Below are positions 56,305-64,000 of a stretch of DNA of 64,000 nt, piece by piece; position 1 is the stretch's first letter; every line of letters starts with the position of its first letter. Both the position numbers and the translations under genes were made by a program. Source of the DNA: Burkholderiales bacterium (GTDB taxonomy: Bacteria > Pseudomonadota > Gammaproteobacteria > Burkholderiales > SG8-41); assembly GCA_022841375.1 (NCBI GenBank), contig JALHRQ010000009.1, positions 94,949 to 158,948 of the forward strand. The letters are read 5' to 3'. The notes under the pieces were generated by a model. That model ran no database searches and was not told where the DNA came from. It saw only the letters and a list, made by a program, of their open reading frames with translations.

Positions 56305-56984
56305 ATGCAACATTGACCCATGACATGTCGGTGCTCAGTCTGATCACCGGTGCGAGCATTCCGGTACAGCTGGTGATGGCCCTGCTGCTGCTGGCTTCGA
56401 TGTTTTCCTGGTATTACATTTTTCTGAAGGCATTCACGTTGCGCCGCACTGCGCAGCAGACGGCGGAGTTCGAGCGCCAGTTCTGGAGCGGCGCCGACTT
56501 GAACGAGCTTTATCAACGCGCGGTCAATGCACGTGAATCCGCCGGCAGCCTTGAACGCATTTTCGAAGCAGGCTTCCGCGAATTCACCAAACACCGGCGC
56601 GAACCCGGCGCCGATGTCGGCGCGCTGATGGACAGCACGCGGCGCGCGATGCGCGCGACCTATCAGCGCGAGATGGACAAGCTCGAATCCTCGCTGTCGT
56701 TCCTCGCCTCGGTGGGTTCCGTCAGCCCTTATGTCGGCCTGCTGGGTACGGTGTGGGGCATCATGAATTCCTTTCGCGGTCTCGCCAACGTCGGACAGGC
56801 GACGCTGAGCCACGTCGCGCCGGGCATCGCGGAGGCGCTGATCGCCACTGCCATCGGCCTGTTCGCGGCGATTCCGGCGGTGGTGGCGTACAACCGCTTT
56901 GCCGGCGACGTCAACCAGCTGGCGATCCGTTTCGAATCGTTTACCGAAGAATTTTCCAACATTCTGCAGCGACAGCTGCATTGA
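56301..56984 (+). CDS. tolQ: Tol-Pal system inner-membrane protein TolQ
   Basis: Proton-channel subunit that energises TolA with TolR. The protein (227 residues from GTG 56301) has three membrane helices (first about 15-40; second and third in SVGSVSPYVGLLGTVWGIMNSF and the AEALIATAIGLFAAIPAVVAYN region). GTG 56301 overlaps the ybgC stop (GTGA); ATG 56325 is a possible shorter start. Confidence 0.94.
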   Translation: MNATLTHDMSVLSLITGASIPVQLVMALLLLASMFSWYYIFLKAFTLRRTAQQTAEFERQFWSGADLNELYQRAVNARESAGSLERIFEAGFREFTKHRREPGADVGALMDSTRRAMRATYQREMDKLESSLSFLASVGSVSPYVGLLGTVWGIMNSFRGLANVGQATLSHVAPGIAEALIATAIGLFAAIPAVVAYNRFAGDVNQLAIRFESFTEEFSNILQRQLH

Positions 56985-56994
56985 AGCTTCCGAG

Positions 56995-57414
56995 ATGCTG
57001 ATCGAAAAGCGCAGCGGCCGCCGTTTGATGAACCAAATCAACGTCGTGCCGTACATCGACGTGATGCTGGTGCTGCTGGTGATTTTCATGGTTACCGCCC
57101 CGATGATGAATCCGAGCAAGGTTGATCTGCCGTCGGTGGGCAAGTCATCCGAGATCAAAACTCCGCCGCTGCAGATTGTTGTCGATAAAAAAGGCGATCT
57201 GACTTTTCGCGACCAGGACGGCAAGGCGGAACGCAAAGTGAAATGGGACGAAGTGATTGCCATCATCAAGGAGCGGCAGTCGAAAAATCCTGAACAGGCG
57301 GTGGTGATCGCGGCGGACAAGGATGTGCTTTACGAAAAAGTGGTCGAAGTGATGAATACGCTGCAACGGAACAATGTGCAGCGGGTGGGATTGCTGGTGC
57401 GCTCCGGAAACTAG
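56995..57414 (+). CDS. tolR: Tol-Pal system protein TolR
   Basis: A 139-residue ExbD/TolR-type protein with one N-terminal helix. It carries the proton-path aspartate in VVPYIDVMLVLLVIFMVTAP and a periplasmic domain ending VQRVGLLV. ATG 56995 begins the family N-terminus; the longer frame overlaps tolQ without conserved sequence. Confidence 0.95.
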   Translation: MLIEKRSGRRLMNQINVVPYIDVMLVLLVIFMVTAPMMNPSKVDLPSVGKSSEIKTPPLQIVVDKKGDLTFRDQDGKAERKVKWDEVIAIIKERQSKNPEQAVVIAADKDVLYEKVVEVMNTLQRNNVQRVGLLVRSGN

Positions 57415-57429
57415 ATGACGGCCGCCTGA

Positions 57430-58236
57430 ATGACAGCCACCGCGTTCCACTCCCGCGATGAGGCCCTGGCCGGCGGGCTGGCTTTCGCGATGCATGTGCT
57501 GTTCCTGATCCTGCTGGTGTTCGGCGTCAGCTGGCAGCACAAGCCGATAGAAACCGCGGCCGTGGTGGACCTGTGGCGCGATCTGCCAACGGTTGCGCCG
57601 CCCAAAACCGAAGTAGAGCCCCCCGCGCCGGTCAAACCCGAACCGCCGCCGCCCCAGCCCAGAGTCGAGGCCAAACCACCGCCCAAACCGGAGCCCGCAC
57701 CCGCAGTGAAACCTGACATCGCGCTCAAGGAAAAGCTGGATAAGGAGCGCAAGCTCAAGGAACAGGCCGTTGCCGAAAACAAAAAACGCGTGGAGGAAAA
57801 AACGCGCGAAGCCGAGATCGACAAGAAAAAACGCGCTGAAGCGGAAGCGCTGAAAAAAAAGCAGGCGGCTGAGGCCGACGCCAAACGCGTTGCCAGTGAA
57901 GAGGCGAAGGCACGTGATGCGCTGGCCAACCAGCAGGCGGCGGCAAGTGCCAAGGTGGTCGATGAATACAAGCGGCGCATCATCGAAAAAGTGAGGCGTT
58001 TTATCGTTCTGCCGCCCAACGTCAGTGACAGCGCGCAAGTCGAATTCGATGTAGTTGTGCTGCCCGGCGGCGAAGTGCTGGGCGCAAAACTGAAAAAGTC
58101 CAGCAACAGCATTCCTGCTTATGACGCCGCGGTGGAGCGCGCGATCCTCAAGGCGCAGCCGTTGCCGCTGCCCTCCGATCCTGCATTGATGCGCCAGTTC
58201 AGGGAACTTAATCTGGTATTCCGGCCCAAAGAGTAA
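57430..58236 (+). CDS. tolA: Cell envelope integrity protein TolA
   Basis: A 268-residue periplasm-spanning protein. It has an N-terminal membrane helix (about 15-35), a proline-rich stretch (about 55-95) and a charged Lys/Glu/Ala coiled-coil segment (about 96-178). The C-terminal TonB-like domain (YKRRIIEKVRRFIVLPPNV; FDVVVLPGGEVLGAKLKKSS) contacts TolB and Pal. Shorter than enteric TolA, which has a longer helix. Confidence 0.93.
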   Translation: MTATAFHSRDEALAGGLAFAMHVLFLILLVFGVSWQHKPIETAAVVDLWRDLPTVAPPKTEVEPPAPVKPEPPPPQPRVEAKPPPKPEPAPAVKPDIALKEKLDKERKLKEQAVAENKKRVEEKTREAEIDKKKRAEAEALKKKQAAEADAKRVASEEAKARDALANQQAAASAKVVDEYKRRIIEKVRRFIVLPPNVSDSAQVEFDVVVLPGGEVLGAKLKKSSNSIPAYDAAVERAILKAQPLPLPSDPALMRQFRELNLVFRPKE

Positions 58237-58290
58237 TCCTGCGAAGTGATCACACCAATGCAATATAAAACCGAGAACCTGCACGCGACC

Positions 58291-59571
58291 ATGCTGAATC
58301 TGCTGCGCGCCCTGATAGTGTCGCTGCTGTTCGCTGCCGGCAGTGCCGGCGCGGCGATGACCATCGAGATCGTCGGCGCCGGCGCCAACCAGATTCCGGT
58401 GGCCATTGTGCCCTTCCGCGCCGAGGACGGACTGGCGCAGAAACTGACGCCGGTAGTCTCTGCAGATCTGGCACGCAGCGGATTGTTCCGCATGGTTGAT
58501 CCCGGCGGCATGAATCCGGTGCCGTACGAACCCGAGCAGCTTAATTACGCACAATGGAAAGCACGCGGCGCCGAAGCGGTGGTGATCGGATCCGTGTCCA
58601 AGGCGGCGGACGGCCGTTACGAAATCCGCTTCCGCGTGATGGATGCGGTCAAGCAGACGCAGATCGCCGGGTTTGTTTATTTCGCCACTGAAAGCCAGCT
58701 GCGCCTGACCGCGCACAAGATCGCCGACGTCATTTACGAAAAACTCACCGGCGACACCGGCGTGTTTGCAACGCGTATCACTTATGTGGTCAAACGGGGC
58801 CGGAACTACGAACTGCACGTCGCCGACGCCGACGGTTTCGGCGCGCAAAGCGTGCTCTCTTCCAACGAGCCGATCATTTCACCGGCGTGGTCGCCGGACG
58901 GCACGCGGCTGGCCTATGTTTCCTTCGAGCAGAAAAAACCCGTGGTTTACGTGCAGTCACTGGTCACCGGCGCGCGTCAGCCTGTTGCCCAGTTCCGTGG
59001 CAGCAACAGCGCGCCGGCATGGTCTCCCGACGGCAAACGTCTGGTGGTGACGCTGACCCGCGACGGCGGTTCGCAGTTGTTCACGATCAATGCCGACGGC
59101 AGCGGCGCGCCGGTGCGATTGACGCAGAGTTCGGCAATCGACACCGAAGCCAATTTTTCACCGGACGGCCAGTCCATCCTGTTTACTTCCGACCGCGGTG
59201 GCGGTCCGCAGATCTATCGTATTTCCGCTGCTGGCGGCGCTGCGCAGCGGGTGACCTTCGAAGGCACGTATAACGTGTCGCCGCGGCACAGTCCCGACGG
59301 CAAGAGCTTCACTTTCATCCAGCGTAATGGCGGCCGCTTCAATGTCGCCGTACAGGATTTTGCGTCGCGCCAGGTACAGGTGCTGACCGACGGCGGCATC
59401 GATGAATCACCGAGTTTTGCACCCAACGGCAAGATCATCCTCTACGCAACCGAGATAGGGGGGCGTGGTATATTGGCCGCAGTGTCCAGCGACGGCCGCA
59501 TCAAGCAGCGTTTCACTGCCGATGTCGGGGATGCGCGTGAACCTGCGTGGAGTCCCGTGGTCAATAAATAA
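58291..59571 (+). CDS. tolB: Tol-Pal system beta-propeller protein TolB
   Basis: Periplasmic protein of 426 residues from ATG 58291, which begins a normal signal peptide (LNLLRALIVSLLFAAGSAGAA). An N-terminal domain and a WD-like six-bladed propeller with repeated SPDG motifs follow. Upstream in-frame starts at 58246 (GTG) and 58258 (ATG) would lengthen the N-terminus by 15 or 11 residues; no clear ribosome site decides. Confidence 0.94.
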   Translation: MLNLLRALIVSLLFAAGSAGAAMTIEIVGAGANQIPVAIVPFRAEDGLAQKLTPVVSADLARSGLFRMVDPGGMNPVPYEPEQLNYAQWKARGAEAVVIGSVSKAADGRYEIRFRVMDAVKQTQIAGFVYFATESQLRLTAHKIADVIYEKLTGDTGVFATRITYVVKRGRNYELHVADADGFGAQSVLSSNEPIISPAWSPDGTRLAYVSFEQKKPVVYVQSLVTGARQPVAQFRGSNSAPAWSPDGKRLVVTLTRDGGSQLFTINADGSGAPVRLTQSSAIDTEANFSPDGQSILFTSDRGGGPQIYRISAAGGAAQRVTFEGTYNVSPRHSPDGKSFTFIQRNGGRFNVAVQDFASRQVQVLTDGGIDESPSFAPNGKIILYATEIGGRGILAAVSSDGRIKQRFTADVGDAREPAWSPVVNK

Positions 59572-59638
59572 TAGAAAAACAGAAATAGTATCCAGAATAC
59601 TACTCAGCAAACCACTTCAGTCGACAAGGAGTCCTAAC

Positions 59639-60199
59639 ATGAAACGATTAATTCTCGCATTTGCGGCCGCGGCGATACTCGCCGCCTGCAGCAGCACGCC
59701 GACCATGGAACAGGAGGGCGCCGCAGTTGAAGACCGCAATGCCGCTGCGGCCGCGGCCGCGCAGCAGAAGCCGCCGACCCAGACCCAGACCACCGGCCCG
59801 ACCTCCAAACCACTGGAATCTTCGAGCATGTCGGGCAATGCTCTGAAAGACCCGTCCAATATTCTGTCCAAACGCACCATCTATTTCGAACTCGACAGCA
59901 ATGTTGTCAAGGAAGAATTCAAACCGGTAGTGGCGGCGCACGCGCGTTATCTGCAGCAGAACCGTGGCGTGAAAATGACGGTGCAGGGCAACGCCGATGA
60001 GCGCGGCAGCCGCGAATACAACCTGGCTCTCGGCCAGCGTCGTGCCGATGCGGTGAAACAGGCGATGCAGCTGCTCGGCGCGCAGCCCGACCAGATTGAA
60101 TCCGTCAGTTTCGGCGAGGAAAAGCCCAAAGCCACCGGACATGACGAGAAGAGCTGGGCGGAAAACCGCCGTGCCGATCTCGCTTATCCGAACGACTGA
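59639..60199 (+). CDS. pal: Peptidoglycan-associated lipoprotein Pal
   Basis: A 186-residue outer-membrane lipoprotein with lipobox LAAC (C18) and an Ala/Gln-rich linker. The OmpA-like domain follows (IYFELDSNVVKEEF; VQGNADERGSREYNLALGQRRADAV) and binds peptidoglycan. CAAGGAG precedes ATG 59639, which excludes the longer frame from 59465 inside tolB. Confidence 0.96.
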   Translation: MKRLILAFAAAAILAACSSTPTMEQEGAAVEDRNAAAAAAAQQKPPTQTQTTGPTSKPLESSSMSGNALKDPSNILSKRTIYFELDSNVVKEEFKPVVAAHARYLQQNRGVKMTVQGNADERGSREYNLALGQRRADAVKQAMQLLGAQPDQIESVSFGEEKPKATGHDEKSWAENRRADLAYPND

Positions 60200-60208
60200 T
60201 TCCCGACC

Positions 60209-61051
60209 ATGAAGTATTGCAGCATGCGCACTGCGGCCGCGGCGCTTGCCTTATGCGCCGGTCTTTTTGCCCCCAGTCCGGCCACCGCCGGACTGTTTGA
60301 CGACGAAATCGCACGCAAGCAGATCGCCGAACAGCAGAAGCGCGTCGACGAACTGCGCCAGCAAGGTGATGGCATGGCCGGCCGGCTGGCCAAACTCGAA
60401 GAAGATGCCAAAGCGCAGCCGGTGCTGGCGCTGGTCGCGGAAATCGAGAAGCTGCGCGAGGAAATCCGCAACCTGCGCGGCCAGGTCGAAACGCTGGGCA
60501 ACAATATAGAAGGTGTCGCCAAGCGGCAGCGCGATATGTATGTCGATCTTGACCAGCGTCTGCGGCGTTTTGAGCAATCCGGAGCAGCGGTTGCACCGGC
60601 GGCGGGAGCTGCAGCGCCTGCTGCGGGCGCTGTAGTGGCCGAAGCGCCAAAACCGGCGCCGACCGGCAACATCAGCGTTGAAGAAAACGAAACCTATGAA
60701 CGCGCGCAGGGGCAGCGCCGTATCGGCAATTACCAGGGCGCGATCACCGCGTTTCAGGCCTTTATTACCAAATACCCGAAAAGCACTTTGGCGCCGCGCG
60801 CCCAGTACTGGATCGGTGATTCGTATTTCAATCTGCGCGATTACAAGAATGCGATCGCCAGCCAGCAGAAACTGGTGGCGGCTTATCCCGACAGCCCGTC
60901 GGTGCCGGACTCACTGCTTAACATGGCCAGCGCGCAGCTCGAGGCGGGTGACAATCCCGCCGCGCGCAAGACCATGGACGGCCTGATCGCGCGTTATCCG
61001 TCCTCCGAAGCCGCGGAAAAAGCGCGCCGGCGCGTCGCCAATTTGCGCTGA
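60209..61051 (+). CDS. cpoB: Cell division coordinator CpoB (YbgF)
   Basis: A 280-residue periplasmic protein with a signal peptide (to about ATA, residue 28), an N-terminal coiled coil (about 30-120) and an Ala/Pro-rich linker. Three TPR-type repeats follow (YERAQGQRRIGNYQGAITAFQAFI; YWIGDSYFNLRDYKNAI). It links cell-wall synthesis with Tol-Pal in enteric bacteria. Last gene of tol-pal. Confidence 0.93.
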   Translation: MKYCSMRTAAAALALCAGLFAPSPATAGLFDDEIARKQIAEQQKRVDELRQQGDGMAGRLAKLEEDAKAQPVLALVAEIEKLREEIRNLRGQVETLGNNIEGVAKRQRDMYVDLDQRLRRFEQSGAAVAPAAGAAAPAAGAVVAEAPKPAPTGNISVEENETYERAQGQRRIGNYQGAITAFQAFITKYPKSTLAPRAQYWIGDSYFNLRDYKNAIASQQKLVAAYPDSPSVPDSLLNMASAQLEAGDNPAARKTMDGLIARYPSSEAAEKARRRVANLR

Positions 61052-61092
61052 GTTGCTGCGGCTTTGCGCCGCATCCCGGTAGAATCACTGCC

Positions 61093-61776
61093 GTGAATAC
61101 CACCGTGACCGAAAAATCCGCCGCCGTTTCCGCCGCGACCACGCTGCGCGTGACGGAAATTTTTCATTCGCTGCAGGGTGAAACCAGCCGCACCGGACTG
61201 CCCACGGTGTTTGTGCGGCTGACTGGATGTCCGCTGCGCTGCGGCTATTGCGACACTGCGTATGCCTTCCACGGTGGTGAGTCGCTGACGCTCGATCAAA
61301 TCCTCGGTCGCGTCGCCGCACATGGCGCGCACTACGTGACGCTCACCGGCGGCGAGCCGCTGGCGCAGAAACAGGCGCCGCTGTTGCTGCAGCGCCTGGC
61401 TGATGCCGGTTATTCGGTCTCGCTGGAAACCAGCGGTGCGCTGGACGTGTCGGCTGTTGATCCGCGTATTTCAAAAATTATTGATCTGAAAACGCCCGGC
61501 TCCGGGGAGTGCGAACGCAATTTATGGTCCAACCTTGCGCATCTGACGCGGAATGACGAAATCAAGTTCGTGTTGTGCGACGAGGCCGATTACCGGTGGG
61601 CATGCGAACAAATCAGCCAGCACCGCCTGGATGCGTCATGCCCGGTGCTGATGTCGCCGGTGCACGGCAAACTTGAACCGCGTCAGCTTGCCGAATGGAT
61701 ATTGCGCGACCGTCTGCCGGTGCGCATGCAGGTGCAGCTGCACAAGCTGTTGTGGGGCGAAAAGCCTGGACACTGA
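61093..61776 (+). CDS. queE: 7-carboxy-7-deazaguanine synthase
   Basis: Radical-SAM enzyme of the queuosine pathway. The 227-residue protein has the cluster motif C46-x3-C50-x2-C53 (GCPLRCGYCDT), a SLQGETSRTGLPTVF N-terminus and TLTGGEPL. It starts with GTG 61093. Its stop lies inside the first unit of a 12-bp tandem repeat leading to queC. Confidence 0.95.
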   Translation: MNTTVTEKSAAVSAATTLRVTEIFHSLQGETSRTGLPTVFVRLTGCPLRCGYCDTAYAFHGGESLTLDQILGRVAAHGAHYVTLTGGEPLAQKQAPLLLQRLADAGYSVSLETSGALDVSAVDPRISKIIDLKTPGSGECERNLWSNLAHLTRNDEIKFVLCDEADYRWACEQISQHRLDASCPVLMSPVHGKLEPRQLAEWILRDRLPVRMQVQLHKLLWGEKPGH

Positions 61777-61815
61777 GTGGGTCACTGAGCCGGACACTGA
61801 ACTGGATACTGAGTA
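61768..61815 (+). repeat. Four 12-bp tandem repeats between queE and queC
   Basis: Units are GGACACTGAGTG, GGTCACTGAGCC, GGACACTGAACT and GGATACTGAGTA. All four keep GG-x-x-ACTGA. The first unit holds the queE stop codon and the last ends directly at the queC ATG (61816), so copy number sets the distance between the two genes. Confidence 0.9.
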
Positions 61816-62490
61816 ATGAACTCTCCCGCAGTCGTGCTGCTCTCCGGCGGGCTGGATTCCGCCACCACGCTGGCGATGGCCCGTGCAGTCGGCCATGACT
61901 GTCATTGCCTGTCAATCGACTATGGCCAGCGCCACCGCTCCGAGCTGGATGCTGCGGCACGGGTCGCGCAGGCTTTGGGCGCGGTCGCGCACAAGGTCGT
62001 GCGCATCGACCTCGGCGCAGTTGGCGGCTCCGCACTGACTGATCTGGCAATCCCGGTGCCGGTGGATGGCGTGCAGCCGGGCATACCCGTGACCTATGTA
62101 CCGGCACGCAACACCATCATGCTCGCGCTGGCACTGGCGGAAGCCGAAGTCACCGGCGCCGCCGATATCTGGTTTGGCGCCAACGCGGTCGATTATTCGG
62201 GTTATCCGGATTGCCGGCCCGAATACATGCGTGCGTTCGAAACGTTGGCGAATCTGGCGACCAAGGCTGCGGTCGAAGGGCGCCGGCTGCATTTGCATAC
62301 GCCCATCATCACACTGAGCAAGGCCGACATCATTCGCCGAGGCATCGCGCTGGGTGTGGATTACGCGCTGACGGTGTCGTGTTATCAGGCGGATGCCGCG
62401 GGGCGTGCCTGCGGTGTTTGTGACTCCTGCCGCTTGCGCCGTGCCGGTTTTGAAGGCGCCGGCGTTGCCGATCCAACCCGTTATAAATAA
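61816..62490 (+). CDS. queC: 7-cyano-7-deazaguanine synthase
   Basis: Converts 7-carboxy-7-deazaguanine to preQ0 with ATP and ammonia. The 224-residue protein has the PP-loop [40 protein letters not shown] and the zinc-binding cysteines near the C-terminus ([16 protein letters not shown]). No normal Shine-Dalgarno precedes the ATG; the tandem repeat lies there instead. Confidence 0.96.
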   Translation: MNSPAVVLLSGGLDSATTLAMARAVGHDCHCLSIDYGQRHRSELDAAARVAQALGAVAHKVVRIDLGAVGGSALTDLAIPVPVDGVQPGIPVTYVPARNTIMLALALAEAEVTGAADIWFGANAVDYSGYPDCRPEYMRAFETLANLATKAAVEGRRLHLHTPIITLSKADIIRRGIALGVDYALTVSCYQADAAGRACGVCDSCRLRRAGFEGAGVADPTRYK

Positions 62491-62599
62491 ATCATTAAAA
62501 ACAAATACTTACAGTAATTTATCGGGTGCGCAGTAAACTGCCGCCGATTAAGCACGCGCAACGTTGCCCTCCGGCAGCGACGCGCATCGGGAGTCGCTG

Positions 62600-63727
62600 A
62601 TGGAATTCAATGTGCATTACCAGGTGCTGGGCGCGGTGTTTGTGATTGCCGCGGTGTTTGGCGCCATCGTCAACAAGACCAGCTTCTGTACCATGGGTGC
62701 GGTATCCGACTGGGTCAACATGGGCGACCATGGCCGCATGCGTGCGTGGCTGCTGGCAATGGCCGTGGCGATGGGCGGTGTTGCAGTGCTGGAGTCCGCG
62801 GGCGTTATCAGCCTCGGTACGGAAACGTTTCCGCCTTACCGCACCGCCAACTTCAGTTGGCTGCGCTATCTCGTCGGTGGTGCCCTGTTCGGCATCGGCA
62901 TGACGCTGGCCAGCGGTTGTGGCAACAAGACACTGGTGCGTGTCGGCACCGGCAATCTTAAATCCCTGGTTGTGCTGGTGATTGCCGCAGTGATGTCTTA
63001 TTTGATGCTGTGGACGCCGTTTTACGAACAGCTGTTCCATCCCTGGGTGTCGGCGACGACCATCGATCTCGCTCAGCGAGGTGTCCCGTCGCAGGAACTC
63101 GGTGCGCTGATCGCCGGACTGTCGGGTCTGCGGCCCTCTCGCGGTTTTAACGCAGCCGTCGGCGGCGTCATTGCCGTCGTCCTGCTGATTCATGTGTTCC
63201 GTTCAGCGGAGTTTCGTCACAGCGTTGACAATCTGCTGGGCGGTATATCGGTCGGTGTTGCAGTCCTTGCCGGCTGGTACATTACCGGCAGTTCGTTCGG
63301 GCAGTCATGGAAGGAATACGCCGAATTTGCAACCGTCGTACCCAGCCGCGTGCAGGTGCAGTCTTACAACTTCATCAGTCCGATGGGCGACGCTACGCGT
63401 TATCTGCTGAGTCCGGGTGATTTTTCGCTGGTCAATTTTGGCGTTGCAGCACTGGCCGGCGTGATTGCCGGTTCATTCCTTTACGCGCTGGCCTCGCGCA
63501 GTTTTCGTATTGAGTGGTTTGTTTCAATCCGGGATTTCGTCAATCACGCCATCGGCGGCGTGCTGATGGGTGTGGGCGGCGTGCTGGCGATGGGTTGCAC
63601 CGTGGGGCAAGCCATTACCGGCATGTCCACAGTCGCGCTGGGGGCCATATTGACCTTCATCGCCATCGTCGCCGGCGCGGCAGGTACCATGAAATATCAG
63701 TATTGGCGGATGCTGCAGGAGGATTGA
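62600..63727 (+). CDS. YeeE/YedE family transporter
   Basis: A 375-residue membrane protein with about nine helices and two pseudo-repeats. The family cysteine segments are FCTMGAVSDW, ASGCGNKTLVRVG and MGCTVGQAITG. Members carry thiosulfate or other sulfur species. GGGAG lies six bases before ATG 62600. No sulfur-relay (TusA-like) partner is seen within the window. Confidence 0.88.
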   Translation: MEFNVHYQVLGAVFVIAAVFGAIVNKTSFCTMGAVSDWVNMGDHGRMRAWLLAMAVAMGGVAVLESAGVISLGTETFPPYRTANFSWLRYLVGGALFGIGMTLASGCGNKTLVRVGTGNLKSLVVLVIAAVMSYLMLWTPFYEQLFHPWVSATTIDLAQRGVPSQELGALIAGLSGLRPSRGFNAAVGGVIAVVLLIHVFRSAEFRHSVDNLLGGISVGVAVLAGWYITGSSFGQSWKEYAEFATVVPSRVQVQSYNFISPMGDATRYLLSPGDFSLVNFGVAALAGVIAGSFLYALASRSFRIEWFVSIRDFVNHAIGGVLMGVGGVLAMGCTVGQAITGMSTVALGAILTFIAIVAGAAGTMKYQYWRMLQED

Positions 63728-63893
63728 GCGTGTCCGGCGGGTCCGGTGCCACTGCATGATGTCTGCCATGACCCGCAGGTAAAACAGTCCACTTTTAATC
63801 TGACAATTCCTACGCTCTATCAATAGCTTATGTCGGGAGTGTAGAAAATTCGCCTAATCGAAATTTTGCCAACGTCCGCAGTCGGCTGCGGAT

Positions 63894-64000
63894 TCAACCG
63901 ATCGACGCAACAGATTGTCGATATCGTTCGGCGGGTGTTTCGTAGTGTAGTGTTTTCCTTGGGCGGTCATTTAATTTCCTCGCCACTGCATTTAGCTTGG
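63894..64000 (-). mobile_element. IS30-family transposase, C-terminal end (runs off the window)
   Basis: On the minus strand a frame enters from the right edge and ends with TGA at 63896-63894. It encodes about 34 residues including LNDRPRKTLHYETPAERY, the typical C-terminus of IS30-type integrases. A 7-bp hairpin (TCCGCAG 63875-63881, CTGCGGA 63886-63892) lies just past the stop. The terminal inverted repeat and target duplication cannot be placed because the other end is not in view. Confidence 0.78.

Noticed and set aside
57145..58848. 567-residue minus-strand ORF
   Set aside because: Covers tolA and parts of tolR and tolB on the wrong strand; Gly/Phe-rich shadow of the Lys/Glu-rich TolA sequence.

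Overview
The window looks like a stretch of a betaproteobacterial chromosome, most likely Burkholderiales or a close relative. The evidence is the cytochrome aa3 oxidase cluster with its beta-type helper genes, the rpoH / ftsX-ftsE-ftsY / rsmD-coaD neighbourhood, the ruv-ybgC-tol-pal-cpoB-queE-queC order, and four Bug/TctC solute receptors. There is no rRNA gene, so this placement is inference from gene content and order.

Layout. (1) 1-8946: aa3-type cytochrome c oxidase (coxB, coxA, coxC) and assembly factors (small assembly protein, Cox11, DUF2970, SURF1, an SCO-like protein, heme A synthase, heme O synthase, SCO1), ending at a bidirectional terminator. (2) 8994-9891: rpoH on the minus strand, with a CIRCE (HrcA operator) inverted repeat lying across its promoter. 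(3) 9909-29515: a visibly AT-richer catabolic island of about 19 kb between rpoH and ftsX, two blocks that belong to the core chromosome. It has two LysR-controlled halves. The first encodes a TctC receptor, a MaoC-MaoC-CoA-transferase module present twice in tandem around an FlK-like thioesterase, and a complete TctC-TctB-TctA transporter. The second encodes a crotonase, a CoA-transferase, a UGSC-family selenoprotein with an in-frame TGA and a SECIS-like hairpin, a translationally coupled partner of unknown function, two more TctC receptors, an MmgE/PrpD protein and an enolase-superfamily enzyme. (4) 29599-49190: housekeeping genes: ftsYEX, two M16 peptidase-like genes, rsmD, coaD, ferredoxin, mutM, a GldA/F/G-like ABC system, a TPR lipoprotein, lolB, ispE, tRNA-Gln, prs, rplY, pth, ychF and an ankyrin lipoprotein. 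(5) 49203-62490: a DMT transporter, a frameshifted HerA-like ATPase, yebC, ruvC, a glycosyltransferase-like gene interrupted by an amber codon, ruvA, ruvB, the tol-pal operon, and queE/queC joined by a 12-bp tandem repeat. (6) 62600-64000: a YeeE/YedE transporter and the C-terminal end of an IS30-type transposase running off the window.

How the island may work (inference): Tct-type transport brings in a carboxylate, family III CoA-transferases activate it, MaoC and crotonase-fold enzymes process the acyl-CoA, the thioesterase clears or protects against a particular acyl-CoA, and the MmgE/PrpD and enolase-superfamily enzymes act on free acids. The substrate cannot be read from the sequence. 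The selenoprotein and its coupled partner are the least understood part and the best candidate for new biology. The genome would need selA, selB, selC and selD elsewhere.
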